Shown here in pieces: positions 24,572 through 34,457 of a stretch of DNA of 45,387 nucleotides. The notes beneath the pieces are model-generated. The model saw only the letters and a list, made by a program, of their open reading frames with translations. It searched no databases and was not told the origin of the DNA. Numbering within the stretch: position 1 is the first letter of the stretch; each line of letters begins with the position of its first letter. This DNA comes from Myxococcales bacterium (GTDB lineage: Bacteria > Myxococcota_A > Polyangia > Polyangiales > Polyangiaceae): assembly GCA_003154095.1 (NCBI GenBank), contig PMCK01000486.1, positions 216-45,602 on the forward strand. The letters run 5' to 3'. The position numbers and the translations under genes are program-made.

Positions 24572-27214
24572 ATGTGTCACTCAACTTGGCCTGCGCAGCA
24601 CCGTCTGCGCTCGTTTGCTCGCAATCCCATTCGTATCGCCCTTGCAATCTCGACCGCCTTCGGGTGCTTCACCTATCTGTGTGAAGAAGCATGGGCTCAG
24701 TCTGCCCAGGACGAAGTCACACCCCCAAAAGTCCTAACGCACGTCGATGCTGAGTATCCACAGTCCGCCTTGGCGAAGCATGAGCATGCAGATGTGGTGT
24801 TGGCTGTAACAGTGGACGCAGATGGCCATGTGTCGAAGACCGACGTCCTTCAATCCGGAGGTGCAGACCTCGACGAAGCCGCAATTATCGCTGTCCGGCA
24901 ATGGACGTTCGTGCCAGCCAAGCGTCGAGGAATTCCCGCTGCGAGTCGGATTCGAATTCCGTTTCACTTCGCGCCCCCGGCGCCACCCCCTGAGTGGGTC
25001 TCGGCGCCGCCCGATGCCGAAACCACATTGCCTTCGAAAATGGCCGCGCAGCAGGCACCTGCCGCTCACCGGGCAAGCCCAACTAGTAGCAAGTCGGCTC
25101 AAGAAGTTTCAGACACAGAAGTCACGGTGACGGGTCGCCTCGTGGCGCCCTACCGCGGCGCGTCGGACTTCAATATTCCTGTTGGTGAGCTTCGAAACGT
25201 TCCCCGTCAAAACGCGACCGAGTACTTGAAGCTCGCGCCCGGTATTCTGCTCACGAACGAAGGTGGCGAAGGGCATGCCGAGCAGGTGTTCTTGCGGGGC
25301 TTTGATGCGCGCGAAGGACAAGACGTCGAATTCTCCGTTGACGGCGTTCCCATCAATGAAAGCGGCAACCTGCATGGCAATGGTTATGCGGACACACATT
25401 TTATTATCCCAGAGCTGATCGGTTCGTTGCGCGTCGTTGAAGGGCCGTTCGACCCGCGACAGGGCAACTACGCCGTTGCGGGCAGCGCCAACTACGAGCT
25501 CGGGCTCGACAGGCGTGGCCTGACCGCAAAGTACACGGCCGGTAGCTGGGACACGCAGCGCCTGCTGCTGCTTTGGGGACCCAGCGGCGAGAGTACTCAT
25601 ACGTTCGGCGGGGCCGAAGTATATTCGACCCAAGGTTACGGTCAGAATCGAGATGCCCAGCGCGCGACCGCCATGGGCCAATACGAGGGCAAGCTCGGAG
25701 CCAACGGATCGTACCGAATAACGGGCACGGCGTACGCGACCCACTACCACTCTGCAGGGGTGATTCGCCAAGATGACTATGACACGGGCAGGATTGGATT
25801 TTACGACAGCTACTCCATTCTCCTTCACCAAGCGGTCAAACCAGGCGGTGACGCCTCGCGGTACTCCATCGCAGCCGACGTCGAAACCCGCAAGGGCAAC
25901 ACCACCTATTCCCAACAAGTATTCGTGATTGGACGCGACATGCGGCTGCTCGAAGACTTTACGGGGTATCTCCTTGACACCCAATTGCCGCTGCAGAGCC
26001 TGCATGCCCAACGAGGGGACATGATCGATCTTCATGTGCACGAGCTCACCCTCGGCGCGCGCGGCGCATCCCGTCTCACCGGCACAGCGCTCGGCCTCGA
26101 ACAGCAGCTCGAGCTTGGCTACTTCGCACGCGGCGATATCGTGACTGGCACGCAGCAGCGCATCGCGGCCGCGACCGGCTACCCCTATATGACGGACACC
26201 GACCTTACATCGAACCTCGGGGACGTGGGTCTTTACGCGGATGCCAATCTCAAGCTCCTGCCGTGGCTCAGACTTCAGGGCGGGGTGCGAGAGGACCTGT
26301 TTGCATTTCAGGTGAATAACTTGTGCGCGGTGCAGAGCGTCGCGCACCCCTCGCCCAGCACGCCGCTCGATCAGAGCTGCCTCAGCCAAGCCGACCGCGG
26401 ACTTGCGCGAGAGCCGAACCAGCCAGCGAGCACTTCGAGCATCGCTACGCTGCCGCGTGCATCCATGCTCGTAGGCCCTTTGGAGCATTTCTCGTACAGT
26501 CTCAGCTACGGCAAGGGCGTGCGTTCGGTTGACCCGAGCTATGTCACACAGGACGTCAAAACCCCATTTGCTAGCGTCGTTGCCTACGAAGGTGGAGTTA
26601 CCTACACGAACACTGTTGCAGGCATGTCCTTTGTTGGGCGCTCGATCTTCTTTCAAACGCACGTTGACAAGGACCTTATCTTCAACGAAACCGTCGGGCG
26701 CAATGTGCTCGGCGTCGGCACAACGCGCACGGGTTGGGTCGGCGCGCTGCGAGTCACTGGCACACACTTCGACGAATCCGCAAATCTGACGCTCGTGCGC
26801 TCTACGTATGACGACACACATCTTTTGGTTGCGTACGTGCCGGACGCCGTGCTGCGTTCGGACAGCGTATACATCTCGGAGCTTCCGTTCTCAATGAATC
26901 GGCATCCTGTGAATGCGATGGTTGGGGCAGGAATTACTTATGTTGGTCCCCGTGCGCTGCCATTTGGACAGCGTAGCGATTCTATCTTCACTACGGATGT
27001 GACGGGTGCCCTGACGTGGACGAATTTCGAGCTTGGACTTTCCATCACAAACCTGTTCGGCGCCCGCTATCGGCTCGGCGAATACAATTATGCATCGAAC
27101 TGGAATCCGCCGGGGTCCGGTCAACAGCCATCGCTCGTGCCCGAACGACAATTCACCGCCGGTCCACCGCGCGGCATCTTTGGCCATTTTGCGATCAACT
27201 TTCAGGGGACCTGA
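24572..27214 (+). CDS. TonB-dependent receptor with N-terminal TonB_C-like domain (cassette 2)
   Basis: PKVLTHVDAEYPQSALAKHEHADVVLAVTVDADGHVSKTDVLQSGGADLDEAAIIAVRQWTFVPAKRRGIPAASRIRIPFHF (TonB_C) plus plug ATEYLKLAPGILLTNEGGEGHAEQVFLRGFDAREGQDVEFSVDGVPINESGNLHGNGYADTHF; paralog of the 7568 gene. Confidence 0.92.
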   Translation: MCHSTWPAQHRLRSFARNPIRIALAISTAFGCFTYLCEEAWAQSAQDEVTPPKVLTHVDAEYPQSALAKHEHADVVLAVTVDADGHVSKTDVLQSGGADLDEAAIIAVRQWTFVPAKRRGIPAASRIRIPFHFAPPAPPPEWVSAPPDAETTLPSKMAAQQAPAAHRASPTSSKSAQEVSDTEVTVTGRLVAPYRGASDFNIPVGELRNVPRQNATEYLKLAPGILLTNEGGEGHAEQVFLRGFDAREGQDVEFSVDGVPINESGNLHGNGYADTHFIIPELIGSLRVVEGPFDPRQGNYAVAGSANYELGLDRRGLTAKYTAGSWDTQRLLLLWGPSGESTHTFGGAEVYSTQGYGQNRDAQRATAMGQYEGKLGANGSYRITGTAYATHYHSAGVIRQDDYDTGRIGFYDSYSILLHQAVKPGGDASRYSIAADVETRKGNTTYSQQVFVIGRDMRLLEDFTGYLLDTQLPLQSLHAQRGDMIDLHVHELTLGARGASRLTGTALGLEQQLELGYFARGDIVTGTQQRIAAATGYPYMTDTDLTSNLGDVGLYADANLKLLPWLRLQGGVREDLFAFQVNNLCAVQSVAHPSPSTPLDQSCLSQADRGLAREPNQPASTSSIATLPRASMLVGPLEHFSYSLSYGKGVRSVDPSYVTQDVKTPFASVVAYEGGVTYTNTVAGMSFVGRSIFFQTHVDKDLIFNETVGRNVLGVGTTRTGWVGALRVTGTHFDESANLTLVRSTYDDTHLLVAYVPDAVLRSDSVYISELPFSMNRHPVNAMVGAGITYVGPRALPFGQRSDSIFTTDVTGALTWTNFELGLSITNLFGARYRLGEYNYASNWNPPGSGQQPSLVPERQFTAGPPRGIFGHFAINFQGT

Positions 27215-27217
27215 TCA

Positions 27218-28054
27218 ATGTACCTCCGAACGATACAAACTCTATTCGCGCTGGTCTGCGTGCCTGCCTGTGTCGGTACGACGGGCGGACAAGTCATAGA
27301 CTTTGATGCGGCAGCGGCAGGGCCGAAGGACGCGAACGGCGAGTTCGTATTCGACATCGAACTCACCAACGGAACCCGTTGGAACGTCGATCTAACGAGG
27401 GCAACGCTGCACGTGGGCGCTCTGTACCTCGACGATAGCTTGCCTGTGTCGGGCGCTCAAAACACCGCGTGCATTTTACCCGGTGCGTACGTTGCCGAGG
27501 TTACTACGGGTCTTGACATAAACCTCTTGTCCAACGCTCGACAACATTTTCCTTCGTACGGTCACGGCACAACGCTTGGGGTTCAGGCTGCGCAGGTCTG
27601 GCTTACCCACGGCGACGTGGACACCATTGCCGATCCCAATCCGTATCCGATTCTGGATGTCGAAGGAACGGCGGCGCTCGGTAACGACGTGCGACCGTTC
27701 GTCGGACAGATCACCATCTCGAACAATCGCTCCAATACCACCGGCAATTTTCCCGGGGCCTATCCAATCTGCAAACAACGAATCGTAAGTCCGATCCCCA
27801 CCTCAGTCGGCGTGCAACCAACCGGTGGACTGCTCCTCACTATCGATCCTCGGCTCTTGTTCACCAACGTGGACTTTGGTCAGCTCGCAAGGGTGTCCGA
27901 CGTGTACGTGTTCAGCGACGATCCGACCAATAGCAATCCCAATTCGCCCACTTATTATTCGCAGCCGAGCGCAAACCTCTACGGAAACCTGAAGTCCGCC
28001 GGCACCGCGAACGGCCCAAACCTGTACTCATTCCAGTGGGATCCCACTCTCTAA
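27218..28054 (+). CDS. Secreted lipoprotein (type A of cassette 2)
   Basis: LFALVCVPACVGTTG lipobox; LHVGALYLDD, GHGTTLGVQAAQVWLTHGDVD, LLFTNVDFGQLA shared with the 6676 protein. Confidence 0.75.
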   Translation: MYLRTIQTLFALVCVPACVGTTGGQVIDFDAAAAGPKDANGEFVFDIELTNGTRWNVDLTRATLHVGALYLDDSLPVSGAQNTACILPGAYVAEVTTGLDINLLSNARQHFPSYGHGTTLGVQAAQVWLTHGDVDTIADPNPYPILDVEGTAALGNDVRPFVGQITISNNRSNTTGNFPGAYPICKQRIVSPIPTSVGVQPTGGLLLTIDPRLLFTNVDFGQLARVSDVYVFSDDPTNSNPNSPTYYSQPSANLYGNLKSAGTANGPNLYSFQWDPTL

Positions 28055-28088
28055 GCCTATTTCGTTTCAGTAACCAAGGAGAAGTCAT

Positions 28089-29378
28089 ATGACCCCAATT
28101 CGACACATTAGAAGAACCTTGCTGAGCGCTCTTGCGATTCTCGGTGCGGGTGCTTGCTCAAGCACGAACACTCCCGTTACACAGGCAAATACGGGTGGAT
28201 CGGACAACACCGGGGGTGCTGGGGCTGGCGACAGCGATAGTGGACGTGGTCTCAAAGCATTCAGCGCACCAGCGGATCCAGGCCCCGGTGGCATTCTGTT
28301 CGCTGCCTCCGGCGAAGTGCTTGCGCTCAATGGTTACGACTTTCCGCCAGCATCGGCTGACGCCGCAGCGTTCGTCGATGGGTGGCAGGTGCGATTCACT
28401 CGGCTGCTGGTGACGATTGACAAGATTGCATTGTCGTCCAATCCGGACGCACAAAGCGACAATCAATCGGTAACTGGTTCTGTGGTTGCAGAGGTGGATG
28501 GTCCTTGGGCAATTGATCTACACCGCAGCGATCCGAGTTACTTGCTGGGCAAAGGCGGTGCCGGTGAACAGGCGGTGCCGATTGCGTCACTGTCGAAGCA
28601 AAACAAGAACGGTAATCAACCCTTCGACACGACCGGGGGCACGCGGTACGCGTTCGGTTTCGATACCGTTGACGCCACTTACGACGCTTACAACGTCAAT
28701 TTGGATGCCCCGGGTCTCGAAGACTACGACGAGATGGTTCAGAACCAATGCGTCGTTTTTTACAGGGGCACGGCGACATTTAGGGGTAACAAGACCGACT
28801 CGAATTGTTACCCAGTTGATCGACAGAGTTGGCCCGACGTCGTGAACTTCACGCTTTGTTTCAAGTCACCCACCTCGTACATCAATTGTCAGAACCCTGA
28901 CAACGGCTCGGCACCTGCGTTCCCCAACGAAGAATTCGAGCGCGGAATCGCCTTTGTGTCGAACAGCTCGGTCATTGGCCAAGTGACGATTCATACCGAT
29001 CACCCATTCTGGGACAGCGTGCTTCACGATTCGCCCGCGCACTTCGACCAATACGCTGCGCGCGCGGTCGGGCAAGACGCAGGGATTCCTACGGTCACCT
29101 TGGAGATGACAAAGGGGGTCGACTACACGGACTACACCGACGCGCTCGGCAAAACCCTCAATTGGCGCTATTGCATAACCCCACCAACGGACGTGCACCC
29201 GCAGTTTACCGGCGCAATGCGGTTCGACCCCCAAAGCGTGCCTCACGCGACGAATAACGACCCATCAACAGGGCTGCGCGATTACTACGACTATGCCACC
29301 TACGACCAGAGCACGCAGGGTCATTTGAATTCCGACGGCCTCTGCTACATCAAGCGGCACTATCCTTCGCCGAATTAG
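28089..29378 (+). CDS. Secreted lipoprotein (type B of cassette 2), HxDHxF motif
   Basis: LSALAILGAGACSSTN lipobox; VTIHTDHPFWDSVLHDSPAHFDQYAARA aligns with VHGDHFFYDDL...RFQALADA of the 5773 protein. Confidence 0.75.
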   Translation: MTPIRHIRRTLLSALAILGAGACSSTNTPVTQANTGGSDNTGGAGAGDSDSGRGLKAFSAPADPGPGGILFAASGEVLALNGYDFPPASADAAAFVDGWQVRFTRLLVTIDKIALSSNPDAQSDNQSVTGSVVAEVDGPWAIDLHRSDPSYLLGKGGAGEQAVPIASLSKQNKNGNQPFDTTGGTRYAFGFDTVDATYDAYNVNLDAPGLEDYDEMVQNQCVVFYRGTATFRGNKTDSNCYPVDRQSWPDVVNFTLCFKSPTSYINCQNPDNGSAPAFPNEEFERGIAFVSNSSVIGQVTIHTDHPFWDSVLHDSPAHFDQYAARAVGQDAGIPTVTLEMTKGVDYTDYTDALGKTLNWRYCITPPTDVHPQFTGAMRFDPQSVPHATNNDPSTGLRDYYDYATYDQSTQGHLNSDGLCYIKRHYPSPN

Positions 29379-29431
29379 CAGAGGACCCCGGGTTATTAGC
29401 GGAACTTGCGAACCCATATTCCTGCGGGCTT

Positions 29432-29492
29432 CAGTTGTCCGGTGCTCCACAGACCAACCAGGCCTCGAGCGCCTTGCGTTCACTCAATTCCA
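29432..29492 (-). pseudogene. Duplicated C-terminal remnant of a cytochrome gene (copy of 34460..34520)
   Basis: 61 bp with 4 mismatches to 34460..34520; encodes LSERKALEAWLVCGAPDN versus LNERKALEAWLVCGAPDN. Confidence 0.75.
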
Positions 29493-29593
29493 AAATACCC
29501 GTCTCAACTTGGACGGTCCTAGCTTGCAGCGAAGAATCGTCGTGGCTCGGCCTTGGGACGGACGGGACAACCGCCAGAGCTCGCCACCCGAGC

Positions 29594-29689
29594 ATCCTAT
29601 GCCGAGGCTTTGCGTTACTCACGTGTGAGCAGTCCGGAGAGCAACGGCTGGTGGCGTTCTCGTGCAAGGGCCGCGGCTTTTGCCCGTCT
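29594..29689 (+). mobile_element. IS91-like transposase fragment (zinc-finger segment)
   Basis: ILCRGFALLTCEQSGEQRLVAFSCKGRGFCPS, the characteristic Cys segment of IS91-type transposases; no full-length frame. Confidence 0.65.
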
Positions 29690-29967
29690 CATCGACTTAT
29701 CCTGAGCAGGGGCAAGCGCCGTGTGCGCGACGAGCAAAACATCAAAGGTAAAAAGTGGAGCAGTCAGCGTGGTGCAGAGCGTGAGCTCCGCCTTGCGACT
29801 CAATCCGCATCCGCATGCCATCGTCGTAAGAAGTTCGCATGCAATCCCGGAAACTCAAACGCAGCTCGCAAAGCAAGAAAAGTCGATTCGGTCTGTTGGA
29901 GAATGCGGTGAATTCGCATGTCTCAAAGAACGAGATCGCGCGATCTCTCGCGGCCGCAAGTGCGATT

Positions 29968-32064
29968 TCAGTGTGCAAGCAGCACGGCGTTCTCGGAAAC
30001 GATGAGCAATCCTCCGTTCGTCGTGAGGCAGACAGAGGAAGGTTCCGACAGCTGCGCTGGCAGTGCCCCCAATTTCACACCGAACGCAGCGGTCGTACCA
30101 ATCGGGGTTGTGACGGCTCCGGTCGATGCGTCCACATGTCGAATGGTGTTGTTGTGCGTGTCGGAAACGAACAGGTCACCTAGCCCATTGGCCGTAATCC
30201 CGAACGGCAACGAGAAGGTCGCATGAGAGCCGGCACCATCTGTGGAACCGCAGGTCACGGGTATTCCGGCTAGAGTCGAAACCGTCGAAGTCGCAATCTG
30301 GATTTTTCGCACGGTGCACCCGCGATTGTCGACGACAAAGAGGTTGCCTCGGCCATCAGCGGCAATCCCCGTCGGCGCGTAGAAACTCGCGTCGCTTGCA
30401 ATACCGTCTGCCGTGCCCATCACACCCCATTGTCCGACGAAGTTCGAGATTTGCTTGCTTTGCAGATTGATCGAGACGACGACATTGTCGGAAAAGTCGG
30501 CCACGTACAATTTGTTACCGTCGAGAGCGAGCCCGGACGGAGCGTCGAGACTGCGAACCGACGACCCCGGAACCCATGATGGCGTGCTCACGACGCCCGA
30601 GCGCAGCTCGATCTGCCGAACCTGACGATTGATCGTGTCGGCGACATACAGAACCTGTTGGTCGCGATCGAGTGCGAGCCCCTGAGGCCCGTGGAAACGC
30701 GCAGACCCTGCGGGACCGTCGATGTTACCGCTTTGCCCCAGAGCTCCCGCGAGCGTCGTTACCGCCCCGGTGTCGAGTTGGATTTTGCGAATCGTGTGGT
30801 TCCCAGTGTCAGCCACATAGACGTTCGTGTCATCCGCGGCCAAGCCCTGGGGTGCATCGAATCGGGCGTCACGACTGTCTCCGTCTTCGCTGCCGATTGA
30901 CTTGGCCCCTGCATAGGTCGATACCGTCCCGTCCCCCAGGGAGAGCGTGCGAATCACGAAGTTCCCCGAGTCAACAATCAGGATTGCCGAGCCGTCGTTC
31001 CATAGCCCCGCGGGTGAATTGAAAAGCGCCGAAGACCCAGCCCCATCCTGGTACCCCGCCAGAGCGGCACTTCCCACCACCTGGGACACCTCACCCATGG
31101 AGGACACCCGCACGATACGGTTCTCGCCACTCAAACTCTGAGCAGATAAGGACACCAGCACGTCGTTTCCAAGAAGGGCGATGCCCTGGGGAACGTTCTG
31201 AAACGTCGCTAGGGTAGTCACTTGCCCTGTCTCGGGGACGACTTTGCGTAGCGCCATATTGAACGAGTCGGCGACCAACAGATTGCCCGACGAATCGATT
31301 CGTATGGCTTTGGGTTTGAAGAAGGAAGCCCCCTGCCCAATTCCGTCAAGGAGTTCGGTCTGATCCGTACTGCCCGCAACGGTGGCGACCACACCCGTGC
31401 TGAGCGACAGCACGCGAATGGCGTTGTTGTCTGTATCGGCAATGTAGAGCTTGCCATCGTTGCTGAGAGCAATACCTTCTGGCTCCGCAAAACGTGCCTC
31501 GCTGGCGTTGCCATCGACTAAACCACCCTCGCCGGCTGCCCCTGCGATGGTTGTTACAGCACCGCTTGCCAAGTCGATTTTGCGAATCGTGTTGTTCTCG
31601 GTATCGGTCACGTACAGTTGCCCATCCGAAAACGCGAGCCCGCTCGGGAGATTGAAGCTGGCCTGTGTGCCGACCCCGTCCGCGGATCCCGGAAGCGGGT
31701 ATGTTCCTGCTACTGTCGATACGGTCCCGGTGTTTCGATTGATCGCCCTTATGATGTTGGCATCAGCAACATAGAGGGTGGAGGCGTCGTCACTGACAAT
31801 CTCCCATGGCTCTTGGAAATGCGCTGACGAGAGGGCTCCGTCGACCCACCCGCGCCCACCTGGCCTGCCCGCGAGAAGATCCAGCGTCGTTAGGTGCGGC
31901 GCAACCGTCTCCTGGGTGGCAGTCGGGGTGGATTCGGTCGAGCCGCCGCACCCTGAAATACTGACCGCCAACACGAAGGCACTGACTAAGGGCCGTGCAG
32001 ACGCTACTGCATGCCAACAGGAAGTGCCCGCTGGGCAAGTAATCCTAGTCTTTGATATAATCAT
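29968..32064 (-). CDS. NHL-repeat lipoprotein
   Basis: Lipobox VSISGCGG; many repeats of the type LYVADTGNHTIRKIDLASGAVTTLAG. Confidence 0.88.
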   Translation of the reverse strand: MIISKTRITCPAGTSCWHAVASARPLVSAFVLAVSISGCGGSTESTPTATQETVAPHLTTLDLLAGRPGGRGWVDGALSSAHFQEPWEIVSDDASTLYVADANIIRAINRNTGTVSTVAGTYPLPGSADGVGTQASFNLPSGLAFSDGQLYVTDTENNTIRKIDLASGAVTTIAGAAGEGGLVDGNASEARFAEPEGIALSNDGKLYIADTDNNAIRVLSLSTGVVATVAGSTDQTELLDGIGQGASFFKPKAIRIDSSGNLLVADSFNMALRKVVPETGQVTTLATFQNVPQGIALLGNDVLVSLSAQSLSGENRIVRVSSMGEVSQVVGSAALAGYQDGAGSSALFNSPAGLWNDGSAILIVDSGNFVIRTLSLGDGTVSTYAGAKSIGSEDGDSRDARFDAPQGLAADDTNVYVADTGNHTIRKIQLDTGAVTTLAGALGQSGNIDGPAGSARFHGPQGLALDRDQQVLYVADTINRQVRQIELRSGVVSTPSWVPGSSVRSLDAPSGLALDGNKLYVADFSDNVVVSINLQSKQISNFVGQWGVMGTADGIASDASFYAPTGIAADGRGNLFVVDNRGCTVRKIQIATSTVSTLAGIPVTCGSTDGAGSHATFSLPFGITANGLGDLFVSDTHNNTIRHVDASTGAVTTPIGTTAAFGVKLGALPAQLSEPSSVCLTTNGGLLIVSENAVLLAH

Positions 32065-32077
32065 GGCGCGCTCCTGG

Positions 32078-33973
32078 TCAACGAGATGTCCACTGGGCCA
32101 TGTGGTTGTGGCTGCCTATGTCTTGATATGGGATCCAAAAAGCGACGCCTGATGGATCACCGCCGCTCGCCTCATCACCTTCGAGAACGGGCGCCATCCA
32201 AACTTGAGGATGTTGGCACGACTTATCAACGAAGTTGCGATGCACGCTTCCGGGCCACTCGAGCGAATCGGCGGGGTAGCATTGGTACATGCCGTCTTTG
32301 TGATTGAGAAGGCGAACGCCGTAGTCGCGCGTTGATGAAAACGTGATCCAAAACAGCCTCTTACCCTTGTAGTGCTGCACGGTGGGCAAGAAACGTGGAA
32401 ACGAGTTAGATACCCTCGCGTTGACGCTTGCGGGCGTCCCGTTCGCCTGTTCAAGATCAACCGGTGAGGCGCCGCTGGCGTTCGCAACGAGCAGGACCCG
32501 CGCTGCCGGATTCGCGAAGCTGTCGTTCGGGCAGGTCGCCTTGGGTATCGTGCCCATGCAGCCCGCCAGTGAACTGACACTCGAGTCGAGCGGGGCCCGA
32601 TCAAAGAGCACGAACGTGGGCGGAAGATCGGGCGAATACGTCGGGTAGTAGTTGTTCTCGCCCTGTGAAGCCACAAGTGGGATGGCAGGTCCCAGCACGG
32701 AGCTTGAGAGGGATGCGGTAAACAAGCTGCCGCCGAAGATGTGGTCGTCGTCGTTGCGGGCGGCCTCGTCCCAACTTCCAACCGCCGCCGGTTGGACGTA
32801 GACGATCGACGTTCCGTCGGCCGAAAGCGCGGGCATGGTGGCGCGCGTGCCGCTCGTAGCCGCAGATGCCGACCCGATGAAAGCGCCAGTGGTGCTGTCC
32901 CAAGCCGAAAAGCTGTTCGCCGGAACCGCGGATGGGTACGTAGCGCCTTCCGACTGCGGGCAAAGTTCGTTGCCTTGCGGTGCACACGGCAGCCCATTGG
33001 AGGTTAGATACGAACTCGAGGTGGTCGCAAGCGCAGTCCACCCAGGTGGCTGCCCTTGCGCCAGGAGGGCGGCGGCTTTGGATGGCCAGTTCGCTATGTC
33101 TACCAATGCGCCCTCGAGGCCCGCGTAGTCGGGGTCGGTGTCGTCGGCGGGGAAAGCGAGCATGCGCGACCCGTCGTGGGCTAGCGTGTGGCAGCCAGTG
33201 CACTGTGGTTTCCCGAAGGTTGGGGATGAGAAATCCTGTTCGGTCCGGTTCATGTCGCCAAACTTTTTGGTATAGATTTGGCCAGAGAGGCCAAGCGACG
33301 CAGGAACCGACTTCCAATAAAACATCGTCCCATCGACGTCCTCTTCAGCCAGCGAGATCCGAATCGAATTTTCGGACGTCGATGCGCAAGCGCCGTCGGT
33401 GGTTCCCCGGACGGTGATCGTCAGCGGATTTCCGCCTCGGTTTGCCTCAGCGAGAGCATTCCACGAGTCCTTATCCAGAGTGAGCTCGCACCCTCCTGAA
33501 GTGAAACCCTGTTGATCTGTCGTCTCCGCACTGCATGCGGTTACGATGCGCCAATCGGTGAAAGGGGCCTGTTCGGACTGCGAAAAATCAACCTCGAAAT
33601 GCGAAAAGGAGGCGCCGTGCGGCACCCATTGCACCGAAAGCGTACCGAGGTTGGGGGGCAGAAGGGCCCCGTCGGGCGGGTAGATGATTTTGACCGGAGG
33701 CGCAGATTGACACTCGGTCGAGGCTTGTTCCGGAAACGAGCAGCCTTGGCAATCGGGCGCAGTAACCGTTCCAATCGCGTTGCCTTGCGACGCATCAATC
33801 ACGTCCGGTACGGAAGCATCGGGAGCCGTTCGAGGGGCGTCGTCCGCGGAGACTTCTCCCCGGCACCCGACCAAAAGGATTGCGAACAGGGGACCTAGGA
33901 GGTTTGTGGCGGGAATGGCTTGACCCCAAACTCGTTGGAAGAACCGGAACGCCCTCTGGCCCATATGGGTCAT
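32078..33973 (-). CDS. TolB-like lipoprotein with a single CxxCH heme motif
   Basis: Lipobox FAILLVGC; GKPQCTGCHTLAHDGSRMLAF; WD40/TolB-like blades (ATMPALSADGTSIVYV, NNYYPTYSPDLPPTFVLFDRA). Confidence 0.8.
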   Translation of the reverse strand: MTHMGQRAFRFFQRVWGQAIPATNLLGPLFAILLVGCRGEVSADDAPRTAPDASVPDVIDASQGNAIGTVTAPDCQGCSFPEQASTECQSAPPVKIIYPPDGALLPPNLGTLSVQWVPHGASFSHFEVDFSQSEQAPFTDWRIVTACSAETTDQQGFTSGGCELTLDKDSWNALAEANRGGNPLTITVRGTTDGACASTSENSIRISLAEEDVDGTMFYWKSVPASLGLSGQIYTKKFGDMNRTEQDFSSPTFGKPQCTGCHTLAHDGSRMLAFPADDTDPDYAGLEGALVDIANWPSKAAALLAQGQPPGWTALATTSSSYLTSNGLPCAPQGNELCPQSEGATYPSAVPANSFSAWDSTTGAFIGSASAATSGTRATMPALSADGTSIVYVQPAAVGSWDEAARNDDDHIFGGSLFTASLSSSVLGPAIPLVASQGENNYYPTYSPDLPPTFVLFDRAPLDSSVSSLAGCMGTIPKATCPNDSFANPAARVLLVANASGASPVDLEQANGTPASVNARVSNSFPRFLPTVQHYKGKRLFWITFSSTRDYGVRLLNHKDGMYQCYPADSLEWPGSVHRNFVDKSCQHPQVWMAPVLEGDEASGGDPSGVAFWIPYQDIGSHNHMAQWTSR

Positions 33974-34268
33974 GCGTCAACCTGGTAGATGGCGCATTGT
34001 AATGGAAAACTGGTAAGCACCATTATCAGTAAGTACCTTTGCGCGAACGATCGGCTCACGCGGGACCCGATTTTCGCCGAACGTGTAAGTGACCGAAAAA
34101 ATGCGCGCGCAAGTCGTTTGACCCGGGGAGCGAGGCGACGAAGAGGTAAAATGGCGCCCTTCGCCAGCATTGCGAACCCCGGCCGCAGCCCCGGGACTTG
34201 ATCGGATCACGCTGAGTGCGGCGGGCTTGCATTGGCAGCGCGCAGAGTGGGCGGCATCCAACGCGTCG

Positions 34269-34415
34269 AGGCGCCCCGTCTATTGCCGCCGAGAGCCCGA
34301 GCACGGAACGCTGTACGAAGTCGTTCGAGACAACCTGCAAACGCTCTACGCGGCCGTCGAACATGGTTTTGCCTCGCCGCCGCGCGCATTCGTCCGTGAC
34401 GAGTTCGAATGCTAC
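34269..34415 (+). mobile_element. IS91-like transposase fragment (N-terminal segment)
   Basis: RRPVYCRREPEHGTLYEVVRDNLQTLYAAVEHGFASPPRAFVRDEFECY, typical N-terminus of IS91-type transposases; truncated. Confidence 0.65.
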
Positions 34416-34457
34416 TCCAGTGTTGACGAAGAGTCAAAGCGAGGCACTCGAACTGAG

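Noticed and set aside
25109-26821. 570-aa minus-strand ORF
   Set aside because: Antisense to the cassette 2 receptor; Arg/Val/Ala-rich composition with no recognisable fold.
29930-30000. Plus-strand peptide AISVCKQHGVLG resembling the DUF2063 tail LSICRKHGVLV
   Set aside because: Short match on a non-coding frame near the end of the NHL gene; not enough to call a duplication.
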